DNA from: Selenomonas timonae
GTDB taxonomy: Bacteria > Bacillota > Negativicutes > Selenomonadales > Selenomonadaceae
NCBI RefSeq assembly: GCF_014250475.1
Contig: NZ_CP060204.1
Span: 1,687,001-1,751,000 of the forward strand
Length of the DNA stretch: 64,000 bases
Reading direction: 5' to 3'
The translations under genes were made by a program, and so were the position numbers. How positions within the stretch are numbered: position 1 is the first letter of the stretch; each line of letters begins with the position of its first letter. Under the pieces are notes generated by a model. It searched no databases, was not told where the DNA came from, and was given only the letters and a program-made list of their open reading frames with translations. This document shows positions 1 to 7,275 of this stretch, one piece after another.

Positions 1-1059
1 CCGAACCGCAAGCTCTTTGACGTTATGACGAAAGGCTCCGGCGATGCGCGTATGCAGCCGCTCTACTTCCTCATCACTACGGCGGGGACGGATACGCAGT
101 CCATCTGCTACGAGACACACCAGAAAGCAAAGGATATTCTCGAAGGGCGAAAGATTGATCCGACCTTCTATCCCGTGATCTACGGAGCGAAGGAGGATGA
201 GGATTGGACAGACCCGGAGGTCTGGAAACGATCGAATCCGTCGCTCGGGATTACAGTCGGCATCGACAAGGTACAGGCAGCCTGTGACTCTGCACGGCAG
301 AATCCCGCCGAGGAGAACAGCTTCCGTCAGCTGCGTTTGAATCAGTGGGTGAAGCAGTCTGTACGGTGGATGCCGATGGATAAGTGGGATGCGTGCGCCA
401 CACCTGTGGATGCCGAGTCCTTGGAGGGGCGCGTCTGCTACGGCGGTCTTGACCTTTCCTCCACGATGGATATTACGGCATTTGTTCTTGTATTCCCTCC
501 GACGGAGGAAAATGAGCCGTTTGCCGTGCTTCCGTATTTCTGGATTCCCGAGGAGAACATTGACCTGCGTGTGCGGCGTGATCATGTGCCGTATGACGTG
601 TGGGAGAGGCAAGGTTTCCTGCAAACGACAGAGGGAAATGTGGTTCACTACGGATTCATCGAGATGTTCATCGAGAAACTGGGTGAGAAGTACAATATCC
701 GCGAGATTGCCTTCGACCGATGGGGCGCGGTGCAGATGGTGCAGAACCTTGAGGGCATGGGATTCACCGTTGTTCCATTCGGGCAGGGCTTCAAGGATAT
801 GAGCCCGCCGACCAAGGAACTGATGAAGCTGACCTTGGAAAAGACAATAGCGCACGGCGGGCATCCCGTCATGCGCTGGATGGCAGACAACATCTTCATT
901 CGCACCGACCCTGCGGGGAACATCAAGGCAGATAAGGAGAAATCTATGGAGAAGATCGACGGTGTGATCGCACTTATCATGGCACTGGATCGTGCGATCC
1001 GTTGCGGGAATGATACGTCGGAATCGGTGTATGAGAGCCGTGGTGTGTGGGTGTTTTAG
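1..1059 (+). CDS. Phage terminase large subunit (5' partial)
   Basis: This is the motor and nuclease that cuts concatemeric phage DNA and packs it into the prohead. The frame is open from base 1 without a start, so the N-terminal ATPase half lies upstream of the window. The 352 visible residues carry the RNase H-like nuclease: an acidic strand in YGGLDLSST (about 147-155), a second in AFDRWGA, and DGVIALIMALDRA near the C-terminus, the usual place of the third metal-binding acid. It is followed by portal, protease and capsid genes in the standard HK97 order. No small terminase is visible beside it; the only one in the window is 33 kb downstream. Family assignment is firm. Confidence 0.93.
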   Translation, partial: PNRKLFDVMTKGSGDARMQPLYFLITTAGTDTQSICYETHQKAKDILEGRKIDPTFYPVIYGAKEDEDWTDPEVWKRSNPSLGITVGIDKVQAACDSARQNPAEENSFRQLRLNQWVKQSVRWMPMDKWDACATPVDAESLEGRVCYGGLDLSSTMDITAFVLVFPPTEENEPFAVLPYFWIPEENIDLRVRRDHVPYDVWERQGFLQTTEGNVVHYGFIEMFIEKLGEKYNIREIAFDRWGAVQMVQNLEGMGFTVVPFGQGFKDMSPPTKELMKLTLEKTIAHGGHPVMRWMADNIFIRTDPAGNIKADKEKSMEKIDGVIALIMALDRAIRCGNDTSESVYESRGVWVF

Positions 1060-1094
1060 GGCGATCGTATACACTCTTTATCTTCACATATGGC

Positions 1095-1124
1095 CTTGCT
1101 ATTTTGCCGATAGTACGGGAATAT
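1095..1124 (+). repeat. 30-bp repeat with inverted CTAT/ATAG, copy 1
   Basis: This stretch matches 15136-15165 at 27 of 30 positions; the three differences fall in the centre. Both copies carry CTAT, seven bases, ATAG, then TACGGGAATAT. It lies in the gap between the terminase and the next small gene. Spacing does not suit a sigma-A promoter, so it may be a protein-binding or recombination site. Confidence 0.6.
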
Positions 1125-1174
1125 ACACATACCGAAAGGGAAAACCGAAGAACCAAGAAACGGAGGAAAAGAAA

Positions 1175-1501
1175 ATGACGAAGAAGGAAATTGCCGAGAT
1201 CATCGAGAGCAAGGCCGCCGCATACGGATTCGCGATGCAGGAAAACACGATGGGCTGGGCGAACGAAAGCGACCGCGACACCTGCATCCGCATCGAGATT
1301 CGCAAAGAAACGGATTACGAGAAGACGGATTGGGAAGCCCGCAAGGTTTTCCGAGACATCAAAGCCAATGCCAGCATTTGCCAGATGGGTGGAAATCCCA
1401 CGCCGGAGGAGCTTTTGAAAGCCGCCGACGAGATTGCGCGGGGCGCGAAATTCACAGCCGACATCAACAGCATGGGGCTTTCCTGCATCGAAAACTTCTA
1501 A
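1175..1501 (+). CDS. Hypothetical phage protein (108 aa)
   Basis: This small, charged, Lys/Glu-rich protein lies between the terminase and portal genes. I do not recognise its family. The start is the ATG at 1175 because GGAGG at 1162-1166 stands at good distance; the frame is open further upstream but without a ribosome site. The N-terminus (MTKKEIAEII) looks helical and there is no membrane segment. Genes in this position in related phages are often DNA-interacting or virion accessory proteins, but nothing in the sequence proves a role. Confidence 0.75.
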   Translation: MTKKEIAEIIESKAAAYGFAMQENTMGWANESDRDTCIRIEIRKETDYEKTDWEARKVFRDIKANASICQMGGNPTPEELLKAADEIARGAKFTADINSMGLSCIENF

Positions 1502-1600
1502 ACCGAAATGAGGGAGTGCCGCTCGGAAGGGCGGTGCTCTTACTCTCATCATCTTCTGTGGCGAGATTTTTTACATGCCGTTTTGGAAATGGAGGATTCC

Positions 1601-2854
1601 ATGAACCTATTTAGCAAACTCTTCCGTTCGCGGGACAAGCCTACGAATCATCTTGGCGGCTTGTCCTTTTTGTTTGGGCAGACGGCGGCGGGCAAGGCAG
1701 TCAACGAACGGACGGCAATGCAGACGACGGCAGTATACGCCTGTGTCCGCATCCTCGCTGAATCCATCGCAGGACTGCCGCTTCACGTATATAAATACAA
1801 AGGGCAGGGCAAAGAGCGCGTGCCGGAACATCCGCTGTACTTCCTGCTCCACGATGCGCCTAATCCCGAGATGACGAGTTTCGTATTCCGCGAGACACTT
1901 ATGGCACATCTCCTTCTGTGGGGAAATGCCTATGCCCAGATACTTCGGGATGGCAGGGGGCGTGTCCTTGGACTCTATCCGATGCTCCCGGACAAGATGG
2001 ATGTGAGCCGTGACAGCCGTACGGGGGAGCTCTACTACACCTATATGCGAAGCACGGAGGAGAATCCGAATTTTGCGGACAAGGGGCAGATTCGTCTGCG
2101 CCATGAGGATGTTCTGCATATCCCGGGACTCGGCTTCGACGGTCTGGTTGGCTACAGTCCCATCGCTATGGCAAAGAATGCCATCGGCATTGCGCTTGCC
2201 ACAGAGGAATATGGTGCCGCCTTCTTCAAGAATGGGGCGCGTCCGGGCGGTGTTCTGGAACATCCGGGTGTTCTCAAAGACCCGTCAAAGCTCCGTGAGA
2301 GTTGGCACGCCGTCTACGGCGGTACGATGAACACGGGCAGGATTGCCGTCCTTGAGGAAGGCGTGAAGTATCAGCAGATTGCCATACCGCCGGAGGAGGC
2401 GCAGTTCCTTGAGACGAGGAAGTTTCAGATCGACGAGATTGCACGTCTTTACCGTGTGCCGCCGCATATGATCGGAGACTTGGAGAAATCCTCGTTTTCG
2501 AACATCGAGCAGCAGTCCTTGGAGTTCGTGAAGTATACGTTGAATCCGTGGGTTGTGCGCTGGGAGCAGTCGCTTCAAAAAGCACTGCTGACGGACAAGG
2601 AGCGGGCAGATTACTTCATCCGCTTCAATGTGGATGGGCTTCTGCGCGGAGACTACAAGAGCCGCATGGAGGGATATGCCATCGGGCGGCAGAACGGATG
2701 GCTTTCGGCAAATGACATCCGCAGCCTTGAGGACATGAACCCCATCGAAGCGGACGAGGGCGGCGATCTGTACCTCATCAACGGGAATATGACAAAACTG
2801 AGGGACGCAGGGCTGTTTGCCGCTAGGCAGAAGGGAGTAAGTGATGAAACGTAA
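1601..2854 (+). CDS. Phage portal protein, HK97 family
   Basis: The portal forms the dodecameric ring at one capsid vertex through which DNA enters and leaves and to which the tail attaches. The 417-residue length is normal for the HK97 family. The N-terminal stretch with AVYACVRILAESIAGLPLHV and the central RVPPHMIGD segment are typical of portals. The start is ATG 1601, just after GGAGG at 1591-1595, rather than upstream in-frame codons. The 3' end overlaps the protease gene by 11 bases, which suggests coupled translation. Assignment is secure from sequence plus order. Confidence 0.93.
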   Translation: MNLFSKLFRSRDKPTNHLGGLSFLFGQTAAGKAVNERTAMQTTAVYACVRILAESIAGLPLHVYKYKGQGKERVPEHPLYFLLHDAPNPEMTSFVFRETLMAHLLLWGNAYAQILRDGRGRVLGLYPMLPDKMDVSRDSRTGELYYTYMRSTEENPNFADKGQIRLRHEDVLHIPGLGFDGLVGYSPIAMAKNAIGIALATEEYGAAFFKNGARPGGVLEHPGVLKDPSKLRESWHAVYGGTMNTGRIAVLEEGVKYQQIAIPPEEAQFLETRKFQIDEIARLYRVPPHMIGDLEKSSFSNIEQQSLEFVKYTLNPWVVRWEQSLQKALLTDKERADYFIRFNVDGLLRGDYKSRMEGYAIGRQNGWLSANDIRSLEDMNPIEADEGGDLYLINGNMTKLRDAGLFAARQKGVSDET

Positions 2855-3539
2855 ATTTTGGAACTGGGTACGGAACGAGGGGGAGAAGCGTATCTTGCTT
2901 CTGGATGGTGAAATCTCGGACGAAACGTGGTGGGGCGATGAAGTCACACCTCAGATGTTTCGTTCTGAACTGCATGCTGCCGAGGGAGATATTGACCTCT
3001 GGATCAACTCGCCGGGCGGGGACTGCTATGCGGCGGCGCAGATCTACAATATGCTCATGGAGTATAAGGGGAATGTCGCCGTCAAGATTGACGGGATTGC
3101 CGCGTCTGCCGCATCCGTCGTCGCAATGGCAGGAACAACCGTTGAGATGTCACCCGTGGCTACCATTATGATCCACAATCCGATGACCGTCTCCATCGGG
3201 GATACACACGAGATGGAGCGGACAATCACATTCCTTGCCGAGATCAAGGAGAGCATCATCAACGCCTACGAACTCAAAACAGGACTGTCCCGTGCGAAGA
3301 TTTCACGGCTGATGGATGCCGAGACGTGGATGAACGCAAAGAAGGCGGTGGAGCTTGGATTTGCGGATTCCGTCCTCTATGAGAATCGGGAACATCTCAC
3401 AGGCGAGGCGGCAGACGGGCTGATTTTCTCCCGTGCCGCCGTCACGAACTCCCTGCTCTCGAAATTCGGGCAGGGGACACAAACAAATAATGTCGATGCA
3501 GAGCCGCTCAAACGACGGCTCTTTTCTATGTCACATTAA
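2844..3539 (+). CDS. ClpP-like prohead protease
   Basis: This serine protease of the ClpP/crotonase fold trims the capsid scaffold domain during head maturation. The nucleophile Ser lies in GIAASAASVVAMAG (about residues 84-97; Ser88) and the catalytic His in TIMIHNPM (His111), followed by the helix holding the likely Asp region. ATG 2844 is preferred to GTG 2841 because the GGGAG site at 2833-2837 is better spaced for it. The gene overlaps the portal stop and sits directly before the capsid gene, whose product it should process. Length (231 aa) is normal. Confidence 0.93.
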   Translation: MKRKFWNWVRNEGEKRILLLDGEISDETWWGDEVTPQMFRSELHAAEGDIDLWINSPGGDCYAAAQIYNMLMEYKGNVAVKIDGIAASAASVVAMAGTTVEMSPVATIMIHNPMTVSIGDTHEMERTITFLAEIKESIINAYELKTGLSRAKISRLMDAETWMNAKKAVELGFADSVLYENREHLTGEAADGLIFSRAAVTNSLLSKFGQGTQTNNVDAEPLKRRLFSMSH

Positions 3540-3554
3540 CGGAGGGACAAACAC

Positions 3555-4730
3555 ATGGATAAGATCATGGCAATGCGCGAGAAGCGTGCAGAAATGTGGG
3601 AACAGGCAAAGCAGTTTCTGGATTCTCATGAGAAAGACGGGCATCTCACAGCCGAGGATGCCAAAGCATACGAGCAAATGGAGAATGAGGTGCTCGCACT
3701 CGGAAAGGACATCGAGCGCATGGAGCGTCAGGCGATTCTCGATGCGCAGCTGGCAAAGCCAGTAACGGCGGCAATTACCAATCTGCCGGGCGCGGGATTT
3801 GCCGCTGAAAAGACGGGACGTGCAAGCGAGGCATACCGTGCGGCGATGCTGAAGGCTCTTCGCACGAACTTCCGTCAGGTGGAGAACGTCCTGCAGGAGG
3901 GTGTGGATGCAAACGGCGGCTATCTCGTTCCCGAGGAATACGACCAGCGTCTGATCGACGTTCTGAATGAGGAGAACGTCCTGCGTCCGCTTGCAACGAC
4001 GATCACCACGAGTGGGGAGCACAAGATCAATATCGCCGCCACAAAACCTGCGGCTGCGTGGATTGAGGAGGGTGCAGCACTTACCTTCGGGGACGCGACC
4101 TTTGCCCAGATCGTTCTCGACGCGCACAAGCTCCATGTCGCGGTCAAGGTGACGGAGGAACTGCTCTATGACAACGCCTTCAAGCTTGAGAACTACCTCA
4201 TTGAGCAGTTCGGCAAGGCACTCGGCAACGCAGAGGAGGATGCTTTCCTGAACGGCGATGGGACGCACAAGCCGAAGGGGCTTCTCACCTCGGCAAAGAC
4301 ATCCGTCACCACGGCGGCGGCAGACATCAAGGCGGACGAACTCGTGACGCTCGTCTACAGCCTCAAGCGTCCCTACCGCAAGAATGCGTCGTTCATCGTC
4401 AACGATCAGACCCTTGCAAGCATCCGAAAGCTCAAGGACGCGAACGGTGCGTATTTCTGGCAGCCGTCGTACCAGATGGGCGAACCCGACCGTCTGCTCG
4501 GCTACCCCGTCTATTCCTCGGCATATATGCCGAGCATCGCGGCGGGCAAGACCGTCATCGCGTTCGGCGATTACTCCTACTACAACATCGGCGACCGTGG
4601 GACACGTTCCCTGCAGGAACTCAAGGAGCTGTTTGCGGGCAACGGCATGGTCGGCTACGTTATGAAGGAACGTGTGGACGGCAAACTCGTTCTTGAGGAA
4701 GCTGTGCAGACGCTCAAGATGAAGGGCTGA
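3555..4730 (+). CDS. Major capsid protein, HK97 fold
   Basis: This is the main shell protein. Residues 1 to about 95 are a charged, heptad-like helical region (MDKIMAMREKRAEMWEQAKQ), as expected of the delta/scaffold domain removed by the prohead protease. The rest has HK97 capsid features, including GGYLVPEEYDQRLID, the ENVLRPLATTIT segment and ERVDGKLVLEEAVQTLKMK at the C-terminus. ATG 3555 has a GGAGGG site upstream. A hairpin overlapping its stop codon (4726-4759) could reduce read-through into downstream genes, in keeping with the high copy need for capsid. Confident. Confidence 0.95.
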   Translation: MDKIMAMREKRAEMWEQAKQFLDSHEKDGHLTAEDAKAYEQMENEVLALGKDIERMERQAILDAQLAKPVTAAITNLPGAGFAAEKTGRASEAYRAAMLKALRTNFRQVENVLQEGVDANGGYLVPEEYDQRLIDVLNEENVLRPLATTITTSGEHKINIAATKPAAAWIEEGAALTFGDATFAQIVLDAHKLHVAVKVTEELLYDNAFKLENYLIEQFGKALGNAEEDAFLNGDGTHKPKGLLTSAKTSVTTAAADIKADELVTLVYSLKRPYRKNASFIVNDQTLASIRKLKDANGAYFWQPSYQMGEPDRLLGYPVYSSAYMPSIAAGKTVIAFGDYSYYNIGDRGTRSLQELKELFAGNGMVGYVMKERVDGKLVLEEAVQTLKMKG

Positions 4731-4759
4731 TAAATCGTCCACTTATCCATTTTATCAGC
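4726..4759 (+). terminator. Hairpin at the end of the capsid gene (possible attenuator)
   Basis: GCTGATAAA at 4726-4734 pairs perfectly with TTTATCAGC at 4751-4759 across a 16-base loop, and the left arm contains the capsid stop codon. The downstream T content is modest, so partial termination or mRNA stabilisation is more likely than a full stop. The sequence also resembles the ends of the IS5-family copies in this window. Confidence 0.5.
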
Positions 4760-4797
4760 GATTTCATTGGTTTTGCGGCAAGAGGGGAGGTGGTTCT

Positions 4798-5073
4798 ATG
4801 CTTGTGCCGCTTGCAGCAGTCAAGCAGTATCTGCGCATTGACGGGGATGAGGAGGACGATCTCCTCATGCACTTTACTGAAACGGCAGAACAGATTTGTA
4901 CGGCTCTCCTGCGCGTGAAGAAGCTGTCCAAGGTTGAAGATCAGGCAATCGTGCGTGTCGCGGTGCTCTATGCCGTATCCTATCTCTATGAACATCGGGA
5001 GGAAGCGGATCACAGAGGGCTTGCGCTGACGCTGCGCTCGCTTCTCTTCGGTGTGCGGAAGGAGGTCTTTTAG
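4798..5073 (+). CDS. Head-tail connector protein, gp6-like
   Basis: This 91-residue protein matches the pattern of HK97 gp6-type adaptor proteins, small helical proteins that form the first connector ring under the portal. MLVPLAAVKQYLRIDGDEEDD at the start, with the acidic run after LRID, is characteristic. GGGGAGGTGG precedes ATG 4798. It is followed without a gap by the head-closure gene, as usual in this module. The role is inferred from pattern and order, not from catalytic residues. Confidence 0.85.
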   Translation: MLVPLAAVKQYLRIDGDEEDDLLMHFTETAEQICTALLRVKKLSKVEDQAIVRVAVLYAVSYLYEHREEADHRGLALTLRSLLFGVRKEVF

Positions 5074-5412
5074 GTGAGGGTGTCGATGAGCGAACTGCGT
5101 CACCGAATCACTATTCTGCGTCCCGTCACAGATACGGACGATGAGGGGAATATCCTCGTGCAAACAACACAAGAAGTCGGTAAAGCGTGGGCGCTTGTTC
5201 TTCCGTTTGCGACGAAAATCTCGGACGGCTATGCGGAGAAGGTGCAGGAGGTGGATTACCGCATCGTCATTCGTTACCGTGCGGATGTGCGCGTGACCGA
5301 CCTAGTGCAGTGGAATGGGAAGCGGCTCACACCCATTGCGCCGCCCTATCTGCTTGGCGGGAAGAAGCGATGGCTCGTGATGGAATGCAAGGAGTTGGTG
5401 GAAGATGGCTAG
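5074..5412 (+). CDS. Phage head closure protein (SPP1 gp16-like)
   Basis: This 112-residue protein has the sequence style of head-closure (stopper) proteins: SELRHRITILRPV at the N-terminus, the ADVRVTDLVQWNGKRLTP middle and a short beta-rich end. It closes the portal channel after packaging and binds the tail. The start is GTG 5074, directly after the preceding stop and 8 bases from GGAGGT. The 3' end overlaps the next gene by 8 bases. Family assignment rests on motif resemblance and position. Confidence 0.85.
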   Translation: MRVSMSELRHRITILRPVTDTDDEGNILVQTTQEVGKAWALVLPFATKISDGYAEKVQEVDYRIVIRYRADVRVTDLVQWNGKRLTPIAPPYLLGGKKRWLVMECKELVEDG

Positions 5413-5803
5413 ATACCGAGGTTTCGTCTCTGCCGAGAAGATTCTATCGGAACTCGGCGCGGAGGCGACGGCTGCGGCAAAGGCAGCACTTGAGCGCGGC
5501 GCGGACGATGTGGTCGCGGAGGCAAAGAACCGCTGTCCCGTCTATACGGGAACAGATAAGCGCGTGGTCAAAGGTGCGCTGCGGGATTCCATCCACAAAC
5601 GTCTGCGCCGGAAGGACGGCTCTGTTTGGAGGATCGCGGCAGATGCGGAGTCTCAAGATGGCGTTCCCTATGGCGTACTCGTTGAGTTCAGCCCACGCAT
5701 CAACCGTCCGTTTCTCTATCCCGCGCTCGATGCCAAGAAGGACGGGATCCGTTCTGCCATCGTCGATGCCGTAAGGTCTGCCATTCGGAGGAGAGGGAAA
5801 TGA
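5405..5803 (+). CDS. HK97 gp10-like tail completion protein
   Basis: This 132-residue protein belongs to the HK97-gp10 family, which completes the tail end that joins the head. The family signature is the Ala-rich helix ATAAAKAALERGADDVVAEA followed by NRCPVYTGTDKRVVKGALRDS (Pro/Thr-Gly turn, then 'LRDS'), both present here. ATG 5405 lies inside the end of the previous gene, and its own stop overlaps the next start (ATGA), so translation is probably coupled. Length is normal. Confidence 0.88.
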   Translation: MARYRGFVSAEKILSELGAEATAAAKAALERGADDVVAEAKNRCPVYTGTDKRVVKGALRDSIHKRLRRKDGSVWRIAADAESQDGVPYGVLVEFSPRINRPFLYPALDAKKDGIRSAIVDAVRSAIRRRGK

Positions 5804-6162
5804 GTACGGCACGGATGGTGTATCAGGCACTTGTACGCTCAAAGGAGCTGACGCAGCTTCTCGCTCACGGAAAGAAGGGCGTCTACCACGGGCGCAGTCC
5901 CAATGCTGGGACATACCCGATTGTCGTTTACTCCGTTATTTCGGATGTTCCTGCACTCTCAGCAGATGGCACGGAACTGGAACGGCGAATCACGGTGCGC
6001 ATCCACATTCTGACGAAGGACGGACGGTTTCGAGAGATTCATTGCGCTGTGCAGAACGCACTTCTGCCGCTCGGCTTTGTCCGTGCACAGACGCAGGAGA
6101 TTGTCGAGAAAGATATATTCGTGGAGATCACAGATTACAGAACAGCAGTGGAGGGAGAATAA
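5800..6162 (+). CDS. Tail completion/terminator protein (DUF3168-like)
   Basis: This 120-residue protein fits the tail terminator family by length, by its place between gp10-like and major tail genes, and by the pattern of YPIVVYSVISDVPALSADG followed by a beta strand of the VRIHILTKD type. These proteins cap the tail tube. ATG 5800 overlaps the stop of the preceding gene. I cannot point to a single diagnostic residue, so the family name is moderately certain, while a structural tail role is likely. Confidence 0.75.
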   Translation: MSTARMVYQALVRSKELTQLLAHGKKGVYHGRSPNAGTYPIVVYSVISDVPALSADGTELERRITVRIHILTKDGRFREIHCAVQNALLPLGFVRAQTQEIVEKDIFVEITDYRTAVEGE

Positions 6163-6163
6163 A

Positions 6164-6763
6164 ATGCCAAGTCCAACACCAACAGCAAAGCCCGCAGGGA
6201 ATCTGACGAGCGGGCAGTTCATCAACATCCAGAAACTTCATATCGCGAAGATGCTCACCGATGTGGCAGGAGGAGCGGCGACCTACGAAGCTCCGATTCC
6301 GCTCGGAAAACTGCTCCGCAAGGTGGACATCAAGCCACAGACGAATCAAGCGGAGCTTTTTGCCGACGGTCAGTCCGTGGATACGGCGTCGAATACCGCA
6401 TCCTACGATCTGACCTTCGATACCGCCGCGCTTCCTTTGGAATACACGGCGTATCTTCTGGGACACAGTATCGAAAACGGCGTGATGAAGGCGGGCAAGG
6501 ATGACGTTGCGCCGTACTTCGCTGTTCTCTTCCAGTCGGATAAGAGGAACGGGAAGAAGAGATATACCAAGTTCTACAAAGTCCAGTTCCTCGAACCTTC
6601 CGAGAGCGGCAACTCGAAGCAGGAGAGCATTCAGTTCGATACGCCGACGCTCACGGCAAAGGCAATCTACCGTCTCTCGGACGGGCTGTCCTACGCAAAG
6701 GCAGACGAGGAGGCGGCGGGCTTTGCCGCTGAGACTGGGACGAAGTGGTACGAGCAGGTCTGA
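6164..6763 (+). CDS. Major tail (tube) protein
   Basis: This 199-residue protein should be the tube subunit, by position directly before the tail assembly chaperones and by its phi13-type pattern (repeated beta strands, the SVDTASNTASYDLTFDTAALP region and YTKFYKVQFLEPSES). ATG 6164 is chosen over upstream in-frame codons because GGAGGGAG stands just before it. The C-terminal half (TAKAIYRLSDGLSYAKADEE) is typical for siphophage tubes of Firmicutes. Confidence 0.87.
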   Translation: MPSPTPTAKPAGNLTSGQFINIQKLHIAKMLTDVAGGAATYEAPIPLGKLLRKVDIKPQTNQAELFADGQSVDTASNTASYDLTFDTAALPLEYTAYLLGHSIENGVMKAGKDDVAPYFAVLFQSDKRNGKKRYTKFYKVQFLEPSESGNSKQESIQFDTPTLTAKAIYRLSDGLSYAKADEEAAGFAAETGTKWYEQV

Positions 6764-6774
6764 GGGAGGACATG

Positions 6775-7089
6775 ATGGATACACCGAAACTGCATATTGC
6801 GGGCAGGGAGATCACGCCGAACCCTCCGAAGATGAAGGTCTGGCGTGAGTTCCTTGCCTTTTTTGATGCCGACAAACAGGACATGAATCTTGAGGACTTC
6901 TTGGATGCACATGTCCGTCTGATTATCCTCGGCTTCGGCCGGGAGGAAGTGACAAAGGAATCCGTAGAGGAGAATGTAGATGTCGCGGACATCGTACCGT
7001 TGACGCGCTCCCTTTTCCGTTGGATTCAGTCGCTGACCTTCTCCAAACTGGTGAACCTCCCAAACGGGGAGACGGGGAAAGAGGCGTAG
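6775..7089 (+). CDS. Tail assembly chaperone, gpG-like
   Basis: This 104-residue protein lies between tube and tape-measure genes, the place of lambda gpG, which with its frameshifted form gpGT coats the tape measure during tail assembly. The start is one of two adjacent ATGs (6772, 6775); 6775 has better spacing from GGGAGGA at 6764-6770. The acidic helical middle (FDADKQDMNLEDFLDAHVRL) is typical. The 0 frame stops at 7089; a slippery CCCAAAC at 7059-7065 leads into the T frame. Confidence 0.85.
   Translation: MDTPKLHIAGREITPNPPKMKVWREFLAFFDADKQDMNLEDFLDAHVRLIILGFGREEVTKESVEENVDVADIVPLTRSLFRWIQSLTFSKLVNLPNGETGKEA
7059..7065 (+). promoter_or_regulatory. Slippery heptamer for -1 ribosomal frameshift (gpG to gpGT)
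   Basis: CCCAAAC is in correct phase with the gpG frame (C CCA AAC), so both tRNAs can re-pair after a one-base back slip (CCC, AAA). The -1 frame is open from here to 7262. The signal lies 24 bases before the gpG stop, as in other tail chaperone pairs. Confidence 0.8.
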
Positions 7090-7262
7090 TTCTTTCTCCG
7101 TACCAGAATCTACTGCGTTACTACGAGCGGCTGCAGTCTGCTTATGGGTGGACGATGCAGGAAATTGACGCACATGAGATTACGTTCCTGCTCGATCAGC
7201 TTGTGGTAACGGCACTGTGCGAACAGCAGCAATGTGAACGCTATATTGACGACGTGATGTAG
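7065..7262 (+). CDS. gpT extension of tail chaperone (made by -1 frameshift)
   Basis: This frame has no ribosome site of its own and should be translated only as part of a gpG-T fusion: 97 residues of gpG, then 65 residues starting RGDGERG. The T part contains YQNLLRYYERLQSAYGWTMQ and DAHEITFLLDQLV, a helical, aromatic-rich stretch like T domains that contact the tape measure. The fusion would be 162 residues. It ends 13 bases before the tape-measure start. The role is inferred from family knowledge; the frame logic is seen directly. Confidence 0.8.
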   Translation, partial: RGDGERGVVLSPYQNLLRYYERLQSAYGWTMQEIDAHEITFLLDQLVVTALCEQQQCERYIDDVM

Positions 7263-7275
7263 GGAGGGGGATAGA

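Noticed and set aside
3531-4742. 403-codon open frame on the minus strand over the capsid gene
   Set aside because: It mirrors the codons of the capsid gene, has no ribosome site in context and no recognisable protein; a G+C-rich shadow.
7074-7080. GGGGAAA as the frameshift site of the tail chaperone
   Set aside because: Its codon phase (GGG AAA) does not allow both tRNAs to re-pair after a -1 slip; CCCAAAC 9 bases earlier does.
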